Part shown: positions 1 to 9,956 of the stretch, piece by piece
How positions within the stretch are numbered: the stretch's first letter is position 1
How the letters are laid out: every line of letters begins with the position of its first letter
NCBI RefSeq assembly: GCF_025770735.1
Contig: NZ_JAODPB010000001.1
Span: 930,001 to 994,000 of the forward strand
From: Shouchella tritolerans
Lineage (GTDB): Bacteria > Bacillota > Bacilli > Bacillales > Bacillaceae_D
Direction of reading: 5' to 3'
Length of the DNA stretch: 64,000 nucleotides
Notes under the pieces: generated by a model
What the model was told of the DNA's origin: nothing
Database searches by the model: none
What the model saw: only the letters and a program-made list of their open reading frames with translations
Made by a program: the position numbers and the translations under genes

Positions 1-2
1 TT

Positions 3-407
3 GTCCAGGAGCTCATTTTGTTTATTCAATTTCTGTTTGAGCAAACGCGCCGCGTGGAAACGGTCCAAAAAACAGACGTTGTCCATGAAGCGCTCCGCTA
101 TATGAACAAGCATTACCAAAACCCTAAGCTTAATTTAACACGTGTAGCAGAGCATGTCGGCAGAAATCCTTCGTATTTAAGCCAGTTGTTTTCAATACGG
201 CTCAAACAATCATTTCGCCATGCGCTCCAAGACATTCGGATTGCCGCTGCCAAGGAGCTGCTTGCTGACCCTATGCTCGCCATCGGTGAGATAGCCGAAC
301 GGGTAGGCTATGCAAACCCAGCCTATTTTTCAAAAGCATTCAAAAAACAAACTGCATACAGTCCGAACCAGTACCGCATTCGAGAATTAACTAAAGAAAA
401 GGAATAA
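3..407 (+). CDS. AraC-family regulator, C-terminal part (5' end outside window)
   Basis: The reading frame is open from the first bases of the window, so only the C-terminal ~134 residues are seen. They form a complete AraC-type double helix-turn-helix DNA-binding domain: the first HTH is around NLTRVAEHVGRNPSYLSQLF and the second around AIGEIAERVGYANPAYFSKAF, ending in the usual SPNQYR signature. Such C-terminal domains occur in YesN-type response regulators and in cupin AraC proteins; the missing N-terminus decides which. It ends about 150 bases before hutU and might control it, but nothing in the sequence proves that. Confidence 0.85.
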   Translation, partial: VQELILFIQFLFEQTRRVETVQKTDVVHEALRYMNKHYQNPKLNLTRVAEHVGRNPSYLSQLFSIRLKQSFRHALQDIRIAAAKELLADPMLAIGEIAERVGYANPAYFSKAFKKQTAYSPNQYRIRELTKEKE

Positions 408-559
408 ACATAAAGAAAGTATAAATGAAAGGAAAATTTTCGGACAGAAATAAATGAAAAGTCAAATATATTAAACAAAAATCCAATCGAAATCAGCTAG
501 GCGCAAATGGTGTGGCTCCCTATACTGCTAAGTAAGACATATAAAGGGGGAATGCCACA

Positions 560-2239
560 ATGAATCTGAACAATGAACCAATTCGTGCGAAAAGAGGCAC
601 CGCCTTAACGGCCAAAGGTTGGGTGCAGGAAGCAGCGCTCCGTATGCTTATGAATAATTTAGATGAAGAAGTAGCAGAACATCCAGATCATTTAGTTGTC
701 TACGGCGGAATTGGCAAGGCTGCGCGCAATTGGCCGTCTTATCACAGCATTGTTGAATCGTTAACAGAGCTTGATAACGATGAAACGTTACTCATTCAAT
801 CTGGGAAACCGGTTGCTGTCTTTAAAACACATGAAGATGCACCACGGGTTTTGCTTGCCAATTCCAACCTTGTCCCTGCTTGGGCGAATTGGGAAACATT
901 TCATGAGCTTGATAAGAAAGGCTTAATCATGTACGGGCAAATGACAGCCGGAAGTTGGATTTATATTGGTAGTCAAGGCATTGTTCAAGGAACTTACGAG
1001 ACGTTTGCTGAATGTGCCAGACAACATTTTGGCGGCTCATTAAAAGGAACCATTACCGTAACAGCTGGATTAGGCGGCATGGGTGGCGCCCAACCGTTAG
1101 CTGTCACGATGGCAAATGGCGTGGCCATCTGCGTTGACGTAGATCGTTCTCGGATCGATAAGCGTATGGAGACCAACTATTTGGACATTGTCGCCCATAC
1201 GCTAACAGAGGCAATTGAAGAAGCAGAACTCGCGAAAAAGGAAGGCATTCCCCTTTCGATAGGCCTTGTCGGCAATGCGGCTGAAGTGTTGCCAGAAATG
1301 CTTAATCGCGGATTTGTTCCAGATATTGTCACTGATCAAACGTCTGCCCATGATCCTTTGAATGGCTATTTGCCAAAAGGGTTCACTCTTGAACAAGGGC
1401 AAGTGCTTCGAAAGGAAGATCCCAAAGCTTACATTGGTCTCGCTAAAAAGAGCATGGCCGAGCATGTTGAAGCCATGCTTGAGCTAAAAAAGCGGGGCGC
1501 GATCGTGTTTGACTATGGCAATAATATTCGCCAAGTTGCTTTTGATGAAGGAATTCGCGACGCCTTTTCGTTTCCTGGTTTTGTTCCTGCTTTTATCCGG
1601 CCACAATTTTGCGAAGGCAAAGGGCCTTTCCGCTGGGTGGCGCTTTCTGGCGATCCAGCAGACATTGATAAAACCGATGAAGTGATCTTGCAAGAGTTTG
1701 CCAACAACGAACCGTTATGCCAATGGATTCGCATGGCACGTCGCCATATTTCCTTCCAAGGCCTTCCGGCAAGGATTTGCTGGCTCGGCTATGGAGAACG
1801 TGCCCGTTTTGGCAAACGGATTAATGAAATGGTCGCTTCTGGAGAATTGTCCGCCCCAATTGTAATCGGGCGTGACCACCTTGATGCAGGTTCGGTCGCC
1901 TCGCCGAATCGGGAAACAGAAGCAATGAAAGACGGCAGTGACGCGGTTGCCGACTGGCCGATTTTAAATGCACTTGTTAATACGGCAGCAGGGGCAAGCT
2001 GGGTATCTGTCCATCATGGTGGCGGCGTCGGTATGGGCTACTCCCTTCACGCTGGCATGGTTGTAGTGGCAGATGGGACAGCGGAAGCGGCACGGCGTTT
2101 GGAGCGTGTGCTGACAACGGATCCAGGGCTGGGCGTCGTTCGCCATGCCGATGCTGGCTATCAAAAAGCTGTGGAAACGGCAAAAGCAAAAGGCATTGTC
2201 ATTCCGACCCTTACAAGGGAGGGAAAAGAAAATGGCTGA
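560..2239 (+). CDS. hutU: Urocanate hydratase
   Basis: HutU converts urocanate to 4-imidazolone-5-propionate, the second step of histidine degradation, in the cytoplasm with a tightly bound NAD+. The 559-residue protein has the family's usual length, the glycine-rich NAD-binding stretch [11 protein letters not shown] (about 168-178), and the segment [16 protein letters not shown] (about 395-410) that carries the catalytic cysteine. The start ATG follows an AAAGGGGG ribosome-binding site. It is the first gene of a five-gene operon; hutH (histidine ammonia-lyase) is not in the window. The 3' end overlaps hutI by 8 bases. Confidence 0.97.
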   Translation: MNLNNEPIRAKRGTALTAKGWVQEAALRMLMNNLDEEVAEHPDHLVVYGGIGKAARNWPSYHSIVESLTELDNDETLLIQSGKPVAVFKTHEDAPRVLLANSNLVPAWANWETFHELDKKGLIMYGQMTAGSWIYIGSQGIVQGTYETFAECARQHFGGSLKGTITVTAGLGGMGGAQPLAVTMANGVAICVDVDRSRIDKRMETNYLDIVAHTLTEAIEEAELAKKEGIPLSIGLVGNAAEVLPEMLNRGFVPDIVTDQTSAHDPLNGYLPKGFTLEQGQVLRKEDPKAYIGLAKKSMAEHVEAMLELKKRGAIVFDYGNNIRQVAFDEGIRDAFSFPGFVPAFIRPQFCEGKGPFRWVALSGDPADIDKTDEVILQEFANNEPLCQWIRMARRHISFQGLPARICWLGYGERARFGKRINEMVASGELSAPIVIGRDHLDAGSVASPNRETEAMKDGSDAVADWPILNALVNTAAGASWVSVHHGGGVGMGYSLHAGMVVVADGTAEAARRLERVLTTDPGLGVVRHADAGYQKAVETAKAKGIVIPTLTREGKENG

Positions 2240-3575
2240 ACTCTTATATATCAAGGAGGCTGAACAAGTTGTCACTGTTGCTGGCGCAAGCGACAAACCA
2301 AAAGTAGGAGAGGATTTGTCTGAAATTGGCGTCATCGAATGTGGGAGTGTCATCGTTGAGGGAGAGAAGATTGCCTTTGTAGGTACAGACGGAGATGCTT
2401 GTCAATACTTGCAAAAACGTTCAGGAAAGGTGAAAACCATTGAGGCAAGGGGGAAGATCCTCACGCCAGGACTCGTCGATCCCCATACACATCTCGTCTT
2501 TGCCGGCAGCCGTGAACACGAATTGGCGATGCGTTTGAAAGGCAAGTCGTATATGAACATTTTACAGGCAGGCGGCGGCATATTAAGCACAACAAAAAGC
2601 ACAAGAGCAGCCACTGCTGAACAGTTGGCCTATGAATCGCGGGTACGGCTTAACCGTTTTTTGCAGCACGGGGTGACGACTGTTGAGGCGAAAAGCGGCT
2701 ACGGGTTAGCGACAGACGCTGAACTAAAACAGCTCCGTGTCGCTAAACAATTAAACAATGAACACCCAGTAGACGTCGTCTCGACTTTTATGGGGGCGCA
2801 TGCGATCCCGCCTGAGTGGAAACAGGATCCTGATGCGTTTGTAAAATTAGTTGCAGAAGAAATGATTCCCCAAGTCGCAGCTGAGAATTTAGCTGAGTTT
2901 TGTGATGTCTTTTGTGAAGAGGGCGTCTTTACGGTCGCCCAATCGCAATACATTTTGGAGGAAGGGGAAAAGCATGGGCTTAAGCCAAAAATCCACGCCG
3001 ATGAATTGGTTTCCTTTGGAGGGGCCGAGCTGGCCGCAAAAGTCGGCGCAGTCAGTGCAGACCATCTGTTAAAAGCCTCACCAACAGGCATTAAACAAAT
3101 GGCCGAGGCAGGCGTTATTGCCGTGCTCCTGCCAGGAACAGCCTTTTTTCTAATGACCGAGCCGGCCAATGCTCGGGCCATGATTGAAGCAGGAGTCCCA
3201 GTTGCCTTATCGACAGACCGTAACCCAGGTTCATCGCCAACTGAATCATTGCCATTCATTATGAATTTGGCTTGTCTGACAATGAAAATGACGCCAGAAG
3301 AGGTGCTTGCTGCTGCCACGATCAATGCCGCCCACGCCATTGATAGAGCGAAGGACATCGGCAGCATTGAAGCAGGCAAAAACGCTGATCTCGTGCTATT
3401 TGACGCACCGAATTATCAAACATTGCAATATAACTATGCTGTCAATCGAGTCGATACAGTCATGAAAGCAGGGAAAATCGTCGTGGAAGGCGGTGTTTTA
3501 CTTGAAGAAACCGACAATCAACGGCGCTCGCTTGCAACGGAAAATCGAGGAACTCGGCCAATTTGGCAAAAATGA
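2232..3575 (+). CDS. hutI: Imidazolonepropionase
   Basis: HutI is a metal-dependent amidohydrolase that opens the imidazolone ring to give N-formimidoyl-L-glutamate. The metal-binding [11 protein letters not shown] motif (His85, His87) and the family blocks [25 protein letters not shown] and NPGSSPTES are all present. The ATG at 2232 is chosen over an in-frame start at 2145 because GGAGGGAAAAG precedes it and it aligns with the family N-terminus. At 447 residues it is about 25 longer than the Bacillus subtilis enzyme as recalled; the extra C-terminal tail is the stretch that overlaps the next gene by 83 bases. Confidence 0.95.
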   Translation: MAELLYIKEAEQVVTVAGASDKPKVGEDLSEIGVIECGSVIVEGEKIAFVGTDGDACQYLQKRSGKVKTIEARGKILTPGLVDPHTHLVFAGSREHELAMRLKGKSYMNILQAGGGILSTTKSTRAATAEQLAYESRVRLNRFLQHGVTTVEAKSGYGLATDAELKQLRVAKQLNNEHPVDVVSTFMGAHAIPPEWKQDPDAFVKLVAEEMIPQVAAENLAEFCDVFCEEGVFTVAQSQYILEEGEKHGLKPKIHADELVSFGGAELAAKVGAVSADHLLKASPTGIKQMAEAGVIAVLLPGTAFFLMTEPANARAMIEAGVPVALSTDRNPGSSPTESLPFIMNLACLTMKMTPEEVLAAATINAAHAIDRAKDIGSIEAGKNADLVLFDAPNYQTLQYNYAVNRVDTVMKAGKIVVEGGVLLEETDNQRRSLATENRGTRPIWQK

Positions 3576-4770
3576 GAAAGGGGGATTAGACCGGACAACG
3601 TTCACGGCAGCGGAACTCGCTGCTCGGGAATGGTTGCAAACACAATGTGTCAGCCTTGAGCTTGATGTCAAGTGCGATCCCGCCGCCAATATTTGGGCTT
3701 TTCGCAATGGACAGGAGCGTCTTCCTGCTATTGCGTTTGGCTCCCATATTGATACGGTGCCAAACGGTGGCATGTATGATGGCGCGCTCGGCGTTCTCAT
3801 TGCTTTAGAAGTAATGGAACGACTGAACGAAGAAAAGATCGGAACGCGCCATCCATTCGCACTCGTTTCCTTTACGGCAGAAGAACCGAACCCGTTTGGC
3901 TTATCGACATTTGGCAGCCGGGCAGTAGCTGGAAAACTAACAAAGCAAGACTTGGAGGGCGTGACAGGTGACGCCGGGTTGTTATTGACGGAAGCGCTCA
4001 GGCAAGCAGGAGGCGATCCGGATCGTTTTGAAGACACGCACGAGTTAGCGCCACTTTTATCTGCTTACCTTGAAGTCCATATTGAACAAGGGAAACGCTT
4101 AGTCACAAGCAGCATCCCCGTTGGCATTGTTTCTGGAATTACGGGCATTTACAGGGAGCGTGTAACCGTAATAGGGGACGCCAATCACGCGGGAACGACT
4201 GTCATGGCTGAACGTAAGGATGCACTCGTAGCTGCGGCGGAAGTGGTGGTAGCTGTCGAACAGGCGGCGGAAACGCATGCAGAAGAAGTAGTCGCAACAG
4301 TTGGCGCACTTGACGTGCGCCCGAACGCCGCCAATATTATCCCTGGTCAAGTGGAAATGGTTGTGGAGATTCGCGGCAAAACAATCGCAGAAATCGAAGC
4401 TGTACGCCATGCTTTAAACAGCCAAATCGCTGAACTCAAAAGTAGACGTGGCGTTTCGATTAAGCAAGAAACGTTTTTATCGCAACCACCTGTGCCAATG
4501 GACCAATCACTTATCGATACATTTGCGGAGCAAGCCCATTCACTTGGTTACAAGACGCTGACACTCGGGAGCATGGCTGGGCATGATGCAGCCCACATGG
4601 CGGCGATGACAAGAAGCGGCATGTTGTTTGTCCCTAGCATTGGCGGCAAAAGCCATTGTCCTGAAGAAGCAAGTGCACTCTGTGACATTGAGGCAGCTGC
4701 GAATGTGTTGTTCCATGCGCTGCTGAAACTTGACCAAAACCTTGACCAGAAAGGGACGGATAACAGATGA
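3493..4770 (+). CDS. M20-family amidohydrolase (AllC/N-carbamoylase type)
   Basis: Zinc-dependent amidohydrolase of the allantoate amidohydrolase / N-carbamoyl-L-amino-acid hydrolase group. Visible metal ligands are GSHIDTV (His85), YDGALG (Asp96), TAEEPNPFG (Glu pair), HIEQG and SHCPEE near the C-terminus; AGTTVM in the lid/dimerisation domain is also typical. The start is uncertain: GTG at 3493 or TTG at 3502, both within the end of hutI and preceded by GGAAGG. Its place between hutI and a HutF-like deiminase suggests that it removes the formyl (or formimino) group from formyl(imino)glutamate in place of HutG; this is inference, the family itself acts on carbamoyl and ureido amino acids. 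Confidence 0.85.
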   Translation: MFYLKKPTINGARLQRKIEELGQFGKNEKGGLDRTTFTAAELAAREWLQTQCVSLELDVKCDPAANIWAFRNGQERLPAIAFGSHIDTVPNGGMYDGALGVLIALEVMERLNEEKIGTRHPFALVSFTAEEPNPFGLSTFGSRAVAGKLTKQDLEGVTGDAGLLLTEALRQAGGDPDRFEDTHELAPLLSAYLEVHIEQGKRLVTSSIPVGIVSGITGIYRERVTVIGDANHAGTTVMAERKDALVAAAEVVVAVEQAAETHAEEVVATVGALDVRPNAANIIPGQVEMVVEIRGKTIAEIEAVRHALNSQIAELKSRRGVSIKQETFLSQPPVPMDQSLIDTFAEQAHSLGYKTLTLGSMAGHDAAHMAAMTRSGMLFVPSIGGKSHCPEEASALCDIEAAANVLFHALLKLDQNLDQKGTDNR

Positions 4771-6098
4771 GAACACTTTATTCAGCTGATTTAATGTATA
4801 CAGATGGCGCGTTTCAACAAGGCTATGCGATGTGTGTAAACAACGGGGAAATTGAAGCCATTGGCCCGCAAGAAAACATGTCACGTTTATATAGCCATGT
4901 GCCTCTTGTTCACATGGATGGCAAAGCGATTGTACCTGGCACAGTGAATGCCCACAACCATTCTTTTCAAAGCTTGCTAAGAGGCATTGCCGCCGATCAG
5001 CCGTTTTTAGAGTGGCGCGACAAGGCACTGTACCGGTATACGCCGTTCTTGGATGAGGATGCAATTTATACAGGGGCCCTATTTGCTTTTGGCGAAATGT
5101 TGAAGTACGGCGCAACGACAGTCAGTGACTTTTTCTACGTCCATCGTGGCGGCGTGGAAACCGATGAAGCGGTGATTCAAGCAGCAAAAGATGTCGGGAT
5201 ACGCCTCGTTTTTGCACGGACGATGTATGATTGGGCAGGAGCGCCGGAAGCGTACCAGGAAACAGTGGATGAAGCTGTTGCACGGACACGGAAATTGGCG
5301 GCCAAATACGAGAGTGATCCGATGGTATCGATCCAGCCAGCCCCTCATAGCCCACATGCTGCCTCGCCAGAAATGATCAAAGCTGGCCATCGCCTCGCCC
5401 AAGAGCTAGGCACACCATTTCATATTCATGTAGCAGAAGAACCGTTTGAAGTCGACGAAACATTGAAGGCATATGGCTTGCGACCTGTCCATTATTTGGA
5501 CTCATTAGGCGTCGTTGATGAAAGCATGATTGCGATCCACCTTGTCTGGCTTGACGATTCGGAAGTATCTCTTCTTGGCAGCAGAGGGACGGGGTTGGCC
5601 TATTGCCCGTCAAGCAACATGTTCCTTTCAGACGGCGTGACGCGCATCCCAGATCTCCAGCAAGCGGGCGTGCGCATGGGTCTCGGTTCAGATGGAGCTT
5701 GCAGCAATAACCGCATTAGCGTGTTTGAAGAAATGCGGATGTGCTCGTTGCTGCAAAAAGTTACGCGTCTTGATGGCACATGCATCACTGGAAAGCAAGT
5801 TTTTGAAATGGGCACAAAGACAGGAGCTGCTTTGCTAAAGCTGCAAACTGGCGAGTTGAAAAAAGGCTTTCGTGCTGATTTTATTGCACTCGATTTGAAT
5901 GACTTATCTTTATCGCCACGAACGGAACTGTTGGCAAATCTCGTGTATGCAATGCAGCCAACAGCGATTGCCGACGTATTTGTGGACGGCAAGCATGTAG
6001 TGGCGAACAAACAGCTAGTAACGCAATCTGAAAAAGTGATTGTCGAGAAAGTGGGACGTCTCCATCAAACATGGGCCCATGCCCTAGCTGCCCAGTAA
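4767..6098 (+). CDS. Amidohydrolase, HutF-like (probable formimidoylglutamate deiminase)
   Basis: 443-residue metal-dependent amidohydrolase of the deaminase/chlorohydrolase group. Metal-binding NAHNHSFQ (His63, His65), HIHVAEEP, and GLGSDGACSNNR with the catalytic aspartate are visible. The block around NHSFQSLLRG followed by SDFFYVHRGG resembles formimidoylglutamate deiminase (HutF), which gives N-formylglutamate and ammonia. The ATG overlaps the previous stop codon (ATGA, 4767-4770), so the two genes are translationally coupled. Generic databases may call it an N-ethylammeline chlorohydrolase-like protein; the operon favours the histidine pathway. Confidence 0.75.
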   Translation: MRTLYSADLMYTDGAFQQGYAMCVNNGEIEAIGPQENMSRLYSHVPLVHMDGKAIVPGTVNAHNHSFQSLLRGIAADQPFLEWRDKALYRYTPFLDEDAIYTGALFAFGEMLKYGATTVSDFFYVHRGGVETDEAVIQAAKDVGIRLVFARTMYDWAGAPEAYQETVDEAVARTRKLAAKYESDPMVSIQPAPHSPHAASPEMIKAGHRLAQELGTPFHIHVAEEPFEVDETLKAYGLRPVHYLDSLGVVDESMIAIHLVWLDDSEVSLLGSRGTGLAYCPSSNMFLSDGVTRIPDLQQAGVRMGLGSDGACSNNRISVFEEMRMCSLLQKVTRLDGTCITGKQVFEMGTKTGAALLKLQTGELKKGFRADFIALDLNDLSLSPRTELLANLVYAMQPTAIADVFVDGKHVVANKQLVTQSEKVIVEKVGRLHQTWAHALAAQ

Positions 6099-6107
6099 GG
6101 GGGCGCC

Positions 6108-7448
6108 ATGGAGCCATTTAAGCAACAGCCGCGATCAGAGGCTAAGCAAGGACACGGTTCTTCCCCTCGAGCGCTGATCCGTTTCTTGCTTTATAGCAGC
6201 ATTGGCGCGTTTATGTTTTTCGTGCCCGTGCCAATCAACGGTACGTCTTCCATTATGCTTGACCATATCGTGACCGCCATTAGGCAGGCTTTCCCTGCAA
6301 TTGTGCCGTATTATGCGTTGCTTGTGATTTTTCTTGGCGCGCTTTATCCGTTTTACAAGGGGACATGGCGGCAGAGAAATACAGATTTGCTTTTGTCTGT
6401 TTTTCAACTTGCTGGTTTAGCGATTACTGTCATGGTGCTATTCGGCATAGGCCCACAATGGATGTTGGCAGAGGACATGGGCCCATTTCTATTTGATCGC
6501 CTTGTTGTCGCTGTAGGTCTTCTTGTCCCAATTGGTGCTGTATTTTTGGCTATGTTAACAGGATATGGTTTGCTTGAGCTTGCCGGTGTATGGATGGAGC
6601 CAATCATGCGGAAAGGGTGGAACCTGCCAGGGCGCTCTGCGATTGATGTTGTCGCTTCGTTTGTTGGCAGTTATTCACTTGGATTGTTGATTACAAACAG
6701 GCTTTTTCGCGAGGGGCGCTATTCGGTAAAAGAAGCAACGATCATTGCCACTGGCTTTTCCACTGTTTCCGTTACCTTTATGGTTGTCGTTGCCAATACA
6801 CTCGATTTAATGGCAATCTGGAACGTGTATTTTTGGTCTTGTTTAGGCGTTACATATACAGTGACGGCGGTAACGGCTCGAATATGGCCATTAAAACAAA
6901 CAACGGAAAGCTATTATAACGGGATGATAGGCAACCCTGAAGCAGAGCAGCAAGGGCGCCGTCTCCAACGTGGCTGGGCTCAGGCGATGGCACAAGCGCA
7001 AGGGAGCCTAAGCCTATCTGCCAATATTTGCGCAAACGTCCGTGATGGGTTCCGCATGACGATGAACATTTTGCCTTCGATTATGTCCATTGGCCTTTTC
7101 GGGTTAGCGCTGGCTAAGTATACGCCCCTGTTTGCGTGGCTTGGAGTTTTATTTTACCCAGTAACAGCACTCGTCCAATTGCCTGATCCTGCTTTTGCTG
7201 CGAGTGCAGCTGCGACTTCGATTGCTGAAATGTTTTTGCCAGCAGCTATTGCTGCCAACGCTGATCTCATCACCCGTTTTACGATTGGAGTTGTTTGTGT
7301 GTCTTCCGTGTTGTTTTTTTCCGCGGTCATTCCGACCATCTTAGCGACAGACATTCCTATTAGCGTGCCAAAACTGCTTGTCATCTGGTATGAACGGGTT
7401 GTGTTAAGCATCTTCTTGGCTGCACCTATTGCTCACTTGTTTTTATAA
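6108..7448 (+). CDS. YjiH-type membrane protein with Gate (nucleoside-recognition) domains
   Basis: 446-residue integral membrane protein with about ten hydrophobic segments after a polar 25-residue N-terminus. The arrangement (conserved VPVPINGTSSIMLDH near the first segment, the Gate-like FVGSYSLGLLITNRLF block, and the repeat near FAASAAATSIAEMF) matches the YjiH family, whose substrate is not established. It starts 9 bases after the deiminase and is the last gene of the hut operon, so it is a candidate transporter for histidine, urocanate or a product; that assignment is inference. Confidence 0.75.
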   Translation: MEPFKQQPRSEAKQGHGSSPRALIRFLLYSSIGAFMFFVPVPINGTSSIMLDHIVTAIRQAFPAIVPYYALLVIFLGALYPFYKGTWRQRNTDLLLSVFQLAGLAITVMVLFGIGPQWMLAEDMGPFLFDRLVVAVGLLVPIGAVFLAMLTGYGLLELAGVWMEPIMRKGWNLPGRSAIDVVASFVGSYSLGLLITNRLFREGRYSVKEATIIATGFSTVSVTFMVVVANTLDLMAIWNVYFWSCLGVTYTVTAVTARIWPLKQTTESYYNGMIGNPEAEQQGRRLQRGWAQAMAQAQGSLSLSANICANVRDGFRMTMNILPSIMSIGLFGLALAKYTPLFAWLGVLFYPVTALVQLPDPAFAASAAATSIAEMFLPAAIAANADLITRFTIGVVCVSSVLFFSAVIPTILATDIPISVPKLLVIWYERVVLSIFLAAPIAHLFL

Positions 7449-7475
7449 GGCAGTAAAAAATGGCGCACATGCGAA

Positions 7476-7514
7476 AACCCCTCTTTCCGGTGCAATTAGT
7501 TGGAGAGAGGGGTT
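7476..7514 (-). terminator. Convergent terminator hairpin, U-tract on the minus strand
   Basis: Perfect 9-bp inverted repeat AACCCCTCT/AGAGGGGTT with a 21-base loop, lying between convergent genes. Read on the minus strand the stem is followed by TTTT, so it mainly serves the alpha/beta hydrolase gene, but may also stop hut transcripts. Confidence 0.65.
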
Positions 7515-7521
7515 CTACCTG

Positions 7522-8487
7522 TTATGCGAAATAGCGAGCTTCAACAATTTGCGGCTCATATTTTTTAAATGTCCGGTCAAGAAAGTTTAACACGCGTTCT
7601 TCGTACTCAGCTTTGTAATGAAAATAGCTTCTTATATGGCCGCCTTTTTCAGGTAGCCAAAGTTCACTGCCAGCGGCGTGGTTGTGTATCACTTCTGATT
7701 CTGTATAAGGAATCGCTCCATCTTTACGGCTATGGATTAGAAATAAACCTTTTTCTTGATTGTACTGCGTTGCTGCATAAATGGGCCGTACGTCTTCTAA
7801 GTTAAACGTTGGGACAATCGCTTCAACTGCACGAGCTGTTCCTGACGCAAGGGATTTTGGCAGCCCGGTCCAATAGTGGAAGCTGTTTTTAGCGTATTCG
7901 TTTAGATCGGAAAACGGACTGTCAGCAACAACTGCTTTTACCTCATCGGCTTCCGCTCCTGCCATAATAGAAGTGGCCGCACCCATCGACCAACCTACCA
8001 AGGCAATGTTTTCAACCCCTTTTTGGTCATGTACATAGCGGATCGCGCTAAGCAAGTCGTTTTTTTCATTTCCGCCAAATGTCGTAGGTGCTTTTTCAGA
8101 CATGCCAGAATTGCGGAAGTCAAACATGAAAACATGATAGCCGGCTTCATGCATGGCTGCTGCCAATTCAAGACTGGAAAACGGCATTTCAGTGCGATTG
8201 TAGCCATAGCCGTGTGAAAATATAACCGCTTTTTCATTTTGAAAAAGCGATTGCTGGTCGGAAGGAATCCACCAGCCGCTTAATGAAATATTGTCGACAA
8301 TGTTCGAGAATAAGACATCTTCATAGTCAAGACCTACGTTAGTAGGATTTGTATGAAGCAAACGGATTGTTGGGTTGGTTACCTTATAGCCAATAAATAC
8401 AGTTAATGCAGCGAGGAGAACCACAATAGCCATAAGCGTTGTCAAAGCAAGCAGAAGCCATTTCTTAAAGCTGAATGTGTTTCCCAT
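7522..8487 (-). CDS. Membrane-anchored alpha/beta hydrolase
   Basis: 321-residue hydrolase with one N-terminal membrane anchor (about residues 8-35), so the catalytic domain is probably extracellular. The nucleophile elbow is GWSMG (serine), with LIHSRKDGAIPY (probable acid residue) and KGGHIRSYF (histidine) completing the triad. The ATG at 8487 is preferred over 8520 because GAAGGAG lies 8 bases upstream. Similar proteins in Bacillus are annotated as alpha/beta hydrolases or serine aminopeptidase-like proteins without known substrate. Monocistronic, with a terminator just downstream. Confidence 0.85.
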   Translation of the reverse strand: MGNTFSFKKWLLLALTTLMAIVVLLAALTVFIGYKVTNPTIRLLHTNPTNVGLDYEDVLFSNIVDNISLSGWWIPSDQQSLFQNEKAVIFSHGYGYNRTEMPFSSLELAAAMHEAGYHVFMFDFRNSGMSEKAPTTFGGNEKNDLLSAIRYVHDQKGVENIALVGWSMGAATSIMAGAEADEVKAVVADSPFSDLNEYAKNSFHYWTGLPKSLASGTARAVEAIVPTFNLEDVRPIYAATQYNQEKGLFLIHSRKDGAIPYTESEVIHNHAAGSELWLPEKGGHIRSYFHYKAEYEERVLNFLDRTFKKYEPQIVEARYFA

Positions 8488-8899
8488 AACATCAACTCCT
8501 TCATACAAGGTTCGGATCATAAGTTTGAAAATTTAGATACTTTAATTTAGTATATGAAAAAAATGAATCATTGTGTGTGCAGGAAAGCAGTTGCAGCCAC
8601 TAAAGAATGAGGAACGAGCTTATCCCATGCTAACAAACGGGCATTTGCTAGAATCGTTGTTCTTATCTTTTATTATATGGATAAATTGTTGCAAACGCAA
8701 GAGATTTGTCTGGTTTTCTCTCACAATAACACACATTTATACATAATGTCGAAACAGCTCGTCTCTTTTACTGCCACTGGATGCAGATAGGCTACAGATT
8801 GAATCGTACTTCTTTTTCTAAATCGATGTTTAGGAAACTTTGCTTTTAAGTAAGAAGGAACACGGGGAGCGAAGCCAAACAGAAGGAAAACATAAAGGA
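8488..8899. other. Intergenic region between hydrolase and tRNA
   Basis: No convincing reading frame was seen. Just upstream of the hydrolase gene, at 8537-8553, is a near-palindrome with arms ATACT and AGTAT around an AT-rich centre, possibly part of its promoter. The remainder shows nothing recognisable. Confidence 0.4.
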
Positions 8900-8973
8900 C
8901 GCGCCTAGCAGGAATTGAACCTGCAACCCTCAGCTTAGGAGGCTGATGCTCTATCCGATTGAGCTATAGGCGC
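8900..8973 (-). tRNA. tRNA-Arg (anticodon CCT)
   Basis: Read on the minus strand, the 74-base sequence folds as a cloverleaf: acceptor stem GCGCCTA/TAGGCGC with discriminator G, D-arm AGCTCAATCGGATAGAGC, anticodon stem TCAGC/GCTGA around loop CTCCTAA (anticodon CCT, reading AGG), and T-arm GCAGG TTCGATT CCTGC. The 3' CCA is not encoded. It stands alone, without neighbouring tRNAs. Confidence 0.95.
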
Positions 8974-8996
8974 ATAAAAAGTTCCGACTTGATTAG

Positions 8997-9023
8997 ATTA
9001 TCGCAACAAAGCGTGAGAAGCAA
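8997..9023 (-). promoter_or_regulatory. Candidate promoter for tRNA-Arg
   Basis: On the minus strand, TTGCTT (9018-9023) is followed 15 bases later by GATAAT (8997-9002), preceded by TGC as in an extended -10. It lies about 25 bases upstream of the tRNA. The short spacer lowers confidence. Confidence 0.4.
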
Positions 9024-9223
9024 GCCCTTGACGGGAAAATTTTTGCGAAAAACGTTGTGAATGCTAAAATAATCGAAAGAACCCTATTTCACTAGAAAAC
9101 AACATAAATGGGCTCCCTGTTTCCCCAAAGGTTAGCTAAAAGGAAACTTACGAAAATGCGAGTAAATAGCAATTGCGCGAATTTGACCTGTTCTGATGTT
9201 AAGTCAAAAAAGAGGAGGAACCC

Positions 9224-9748
9224 ATGGACCAACAAAAAACCGATGCCCTTTTTACGGTAGCAAGCAAGTTAAAAGCGAATCAGATTGCTTTTTCATTAGG
9301 TGGGAGCGGCCTGCTGTATGCATTAGGATTGACGGAAACGGTAAACGACTGGGACATTATGACAAACGCTAACAAGAACGCTGTGACGCAAGCCCTTTTC
9401 CCAATAAAAGCGTTAGAAACAGGACAAACGGGTGACAACTTATTTGTGAGTGGATATAAGCTATTTGTCGAAAAAAACGGTCAAGAAGTTGAAATCATCG
9501 GCGATTTTGCGCTTCGCTCAGAAGTAGGCATTTGCCGCATTCCTGCGGATGCTGCTTTTCATTGGCAAGGCATACCAGTAGGAAGCCCTGAAGCTTGGCT
9601 TGTTGCCTACGTCTTAATGGGGCGAGATAAAAAGGCAGCGATGCTCGAGTCCTACTTGCAAATGCATGGGGCAAACCTAGCTATGCTTGAACGGTTAAAG
9701 CAACAACCGCTTGGCGATAAGCTTAAAGAAATAAAGTGGTTTGCTTGA
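9224..9748 (+). CDS. Nucleotidyltransferase-fold protein, function unknown
   Basis: 174 residues, with the start set by GAGGAGGAACCC before ATG. The N-terminal half has the nucleotidyltransferase-fold signature: LGGSGLLYALG followed by VNDWDIM (G-G/S then D-x-D), plus a later acidic strand VEIIGDF. The C-terminal half (PEAWLVAYVLMGRDKKAAMLESYL) looks like the helical part of minimal nucleotidyltransferases of the aminoglycoside-adenylyl / MNT type. It stands alone and no partner HEPN gene is seen next to it. Substrate unknown. Confidence 0.6.
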   Translation: MDQQKTDALFTVASKLKANQIAFSLGGSGLLYALGLTETVNDWDIMTNANKNAVTQALFPIKALETGQTGDNLFVSGYKLFVEKNGQEVEIIGDFALRSEVGICRIPADAAFHWQGIPVGSPEAWLVAYVLMGRDKKAAMLESYLQMHGANLAMLERLKQQPLGDKLKEIKWFA

Positions 9749-9956
9749 TGCTGCTAGACTTGTTCCGAAAAAGGAATCACTCTATGCAAACATTGGGCGT
9801 AGGGGTTTCAGTAATGATTTCCGTTTTTGCTAAACGATCGGATACAATAATAAATAGGAGGAGGGGAGAGCGTAAAGGCAGTACGCAATAGCGAAATCGG
9901 CAAGCAAGCCGCCCAGTTGTATCGTTGTATTGTCAAACGCCAAGTGGAACGAGCAG

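Noticed and set aside
2699-3379. 226-codon open frame on the minus strand
   Set aside because: Antisense shadow of hutI without start signals or recognisable domains.
9224-9748. Toxin-antitoxin (MNT-HEPN) pair
   Set aside because: The nucleotidyltransferase-like gene has no HEPN partner on either side.
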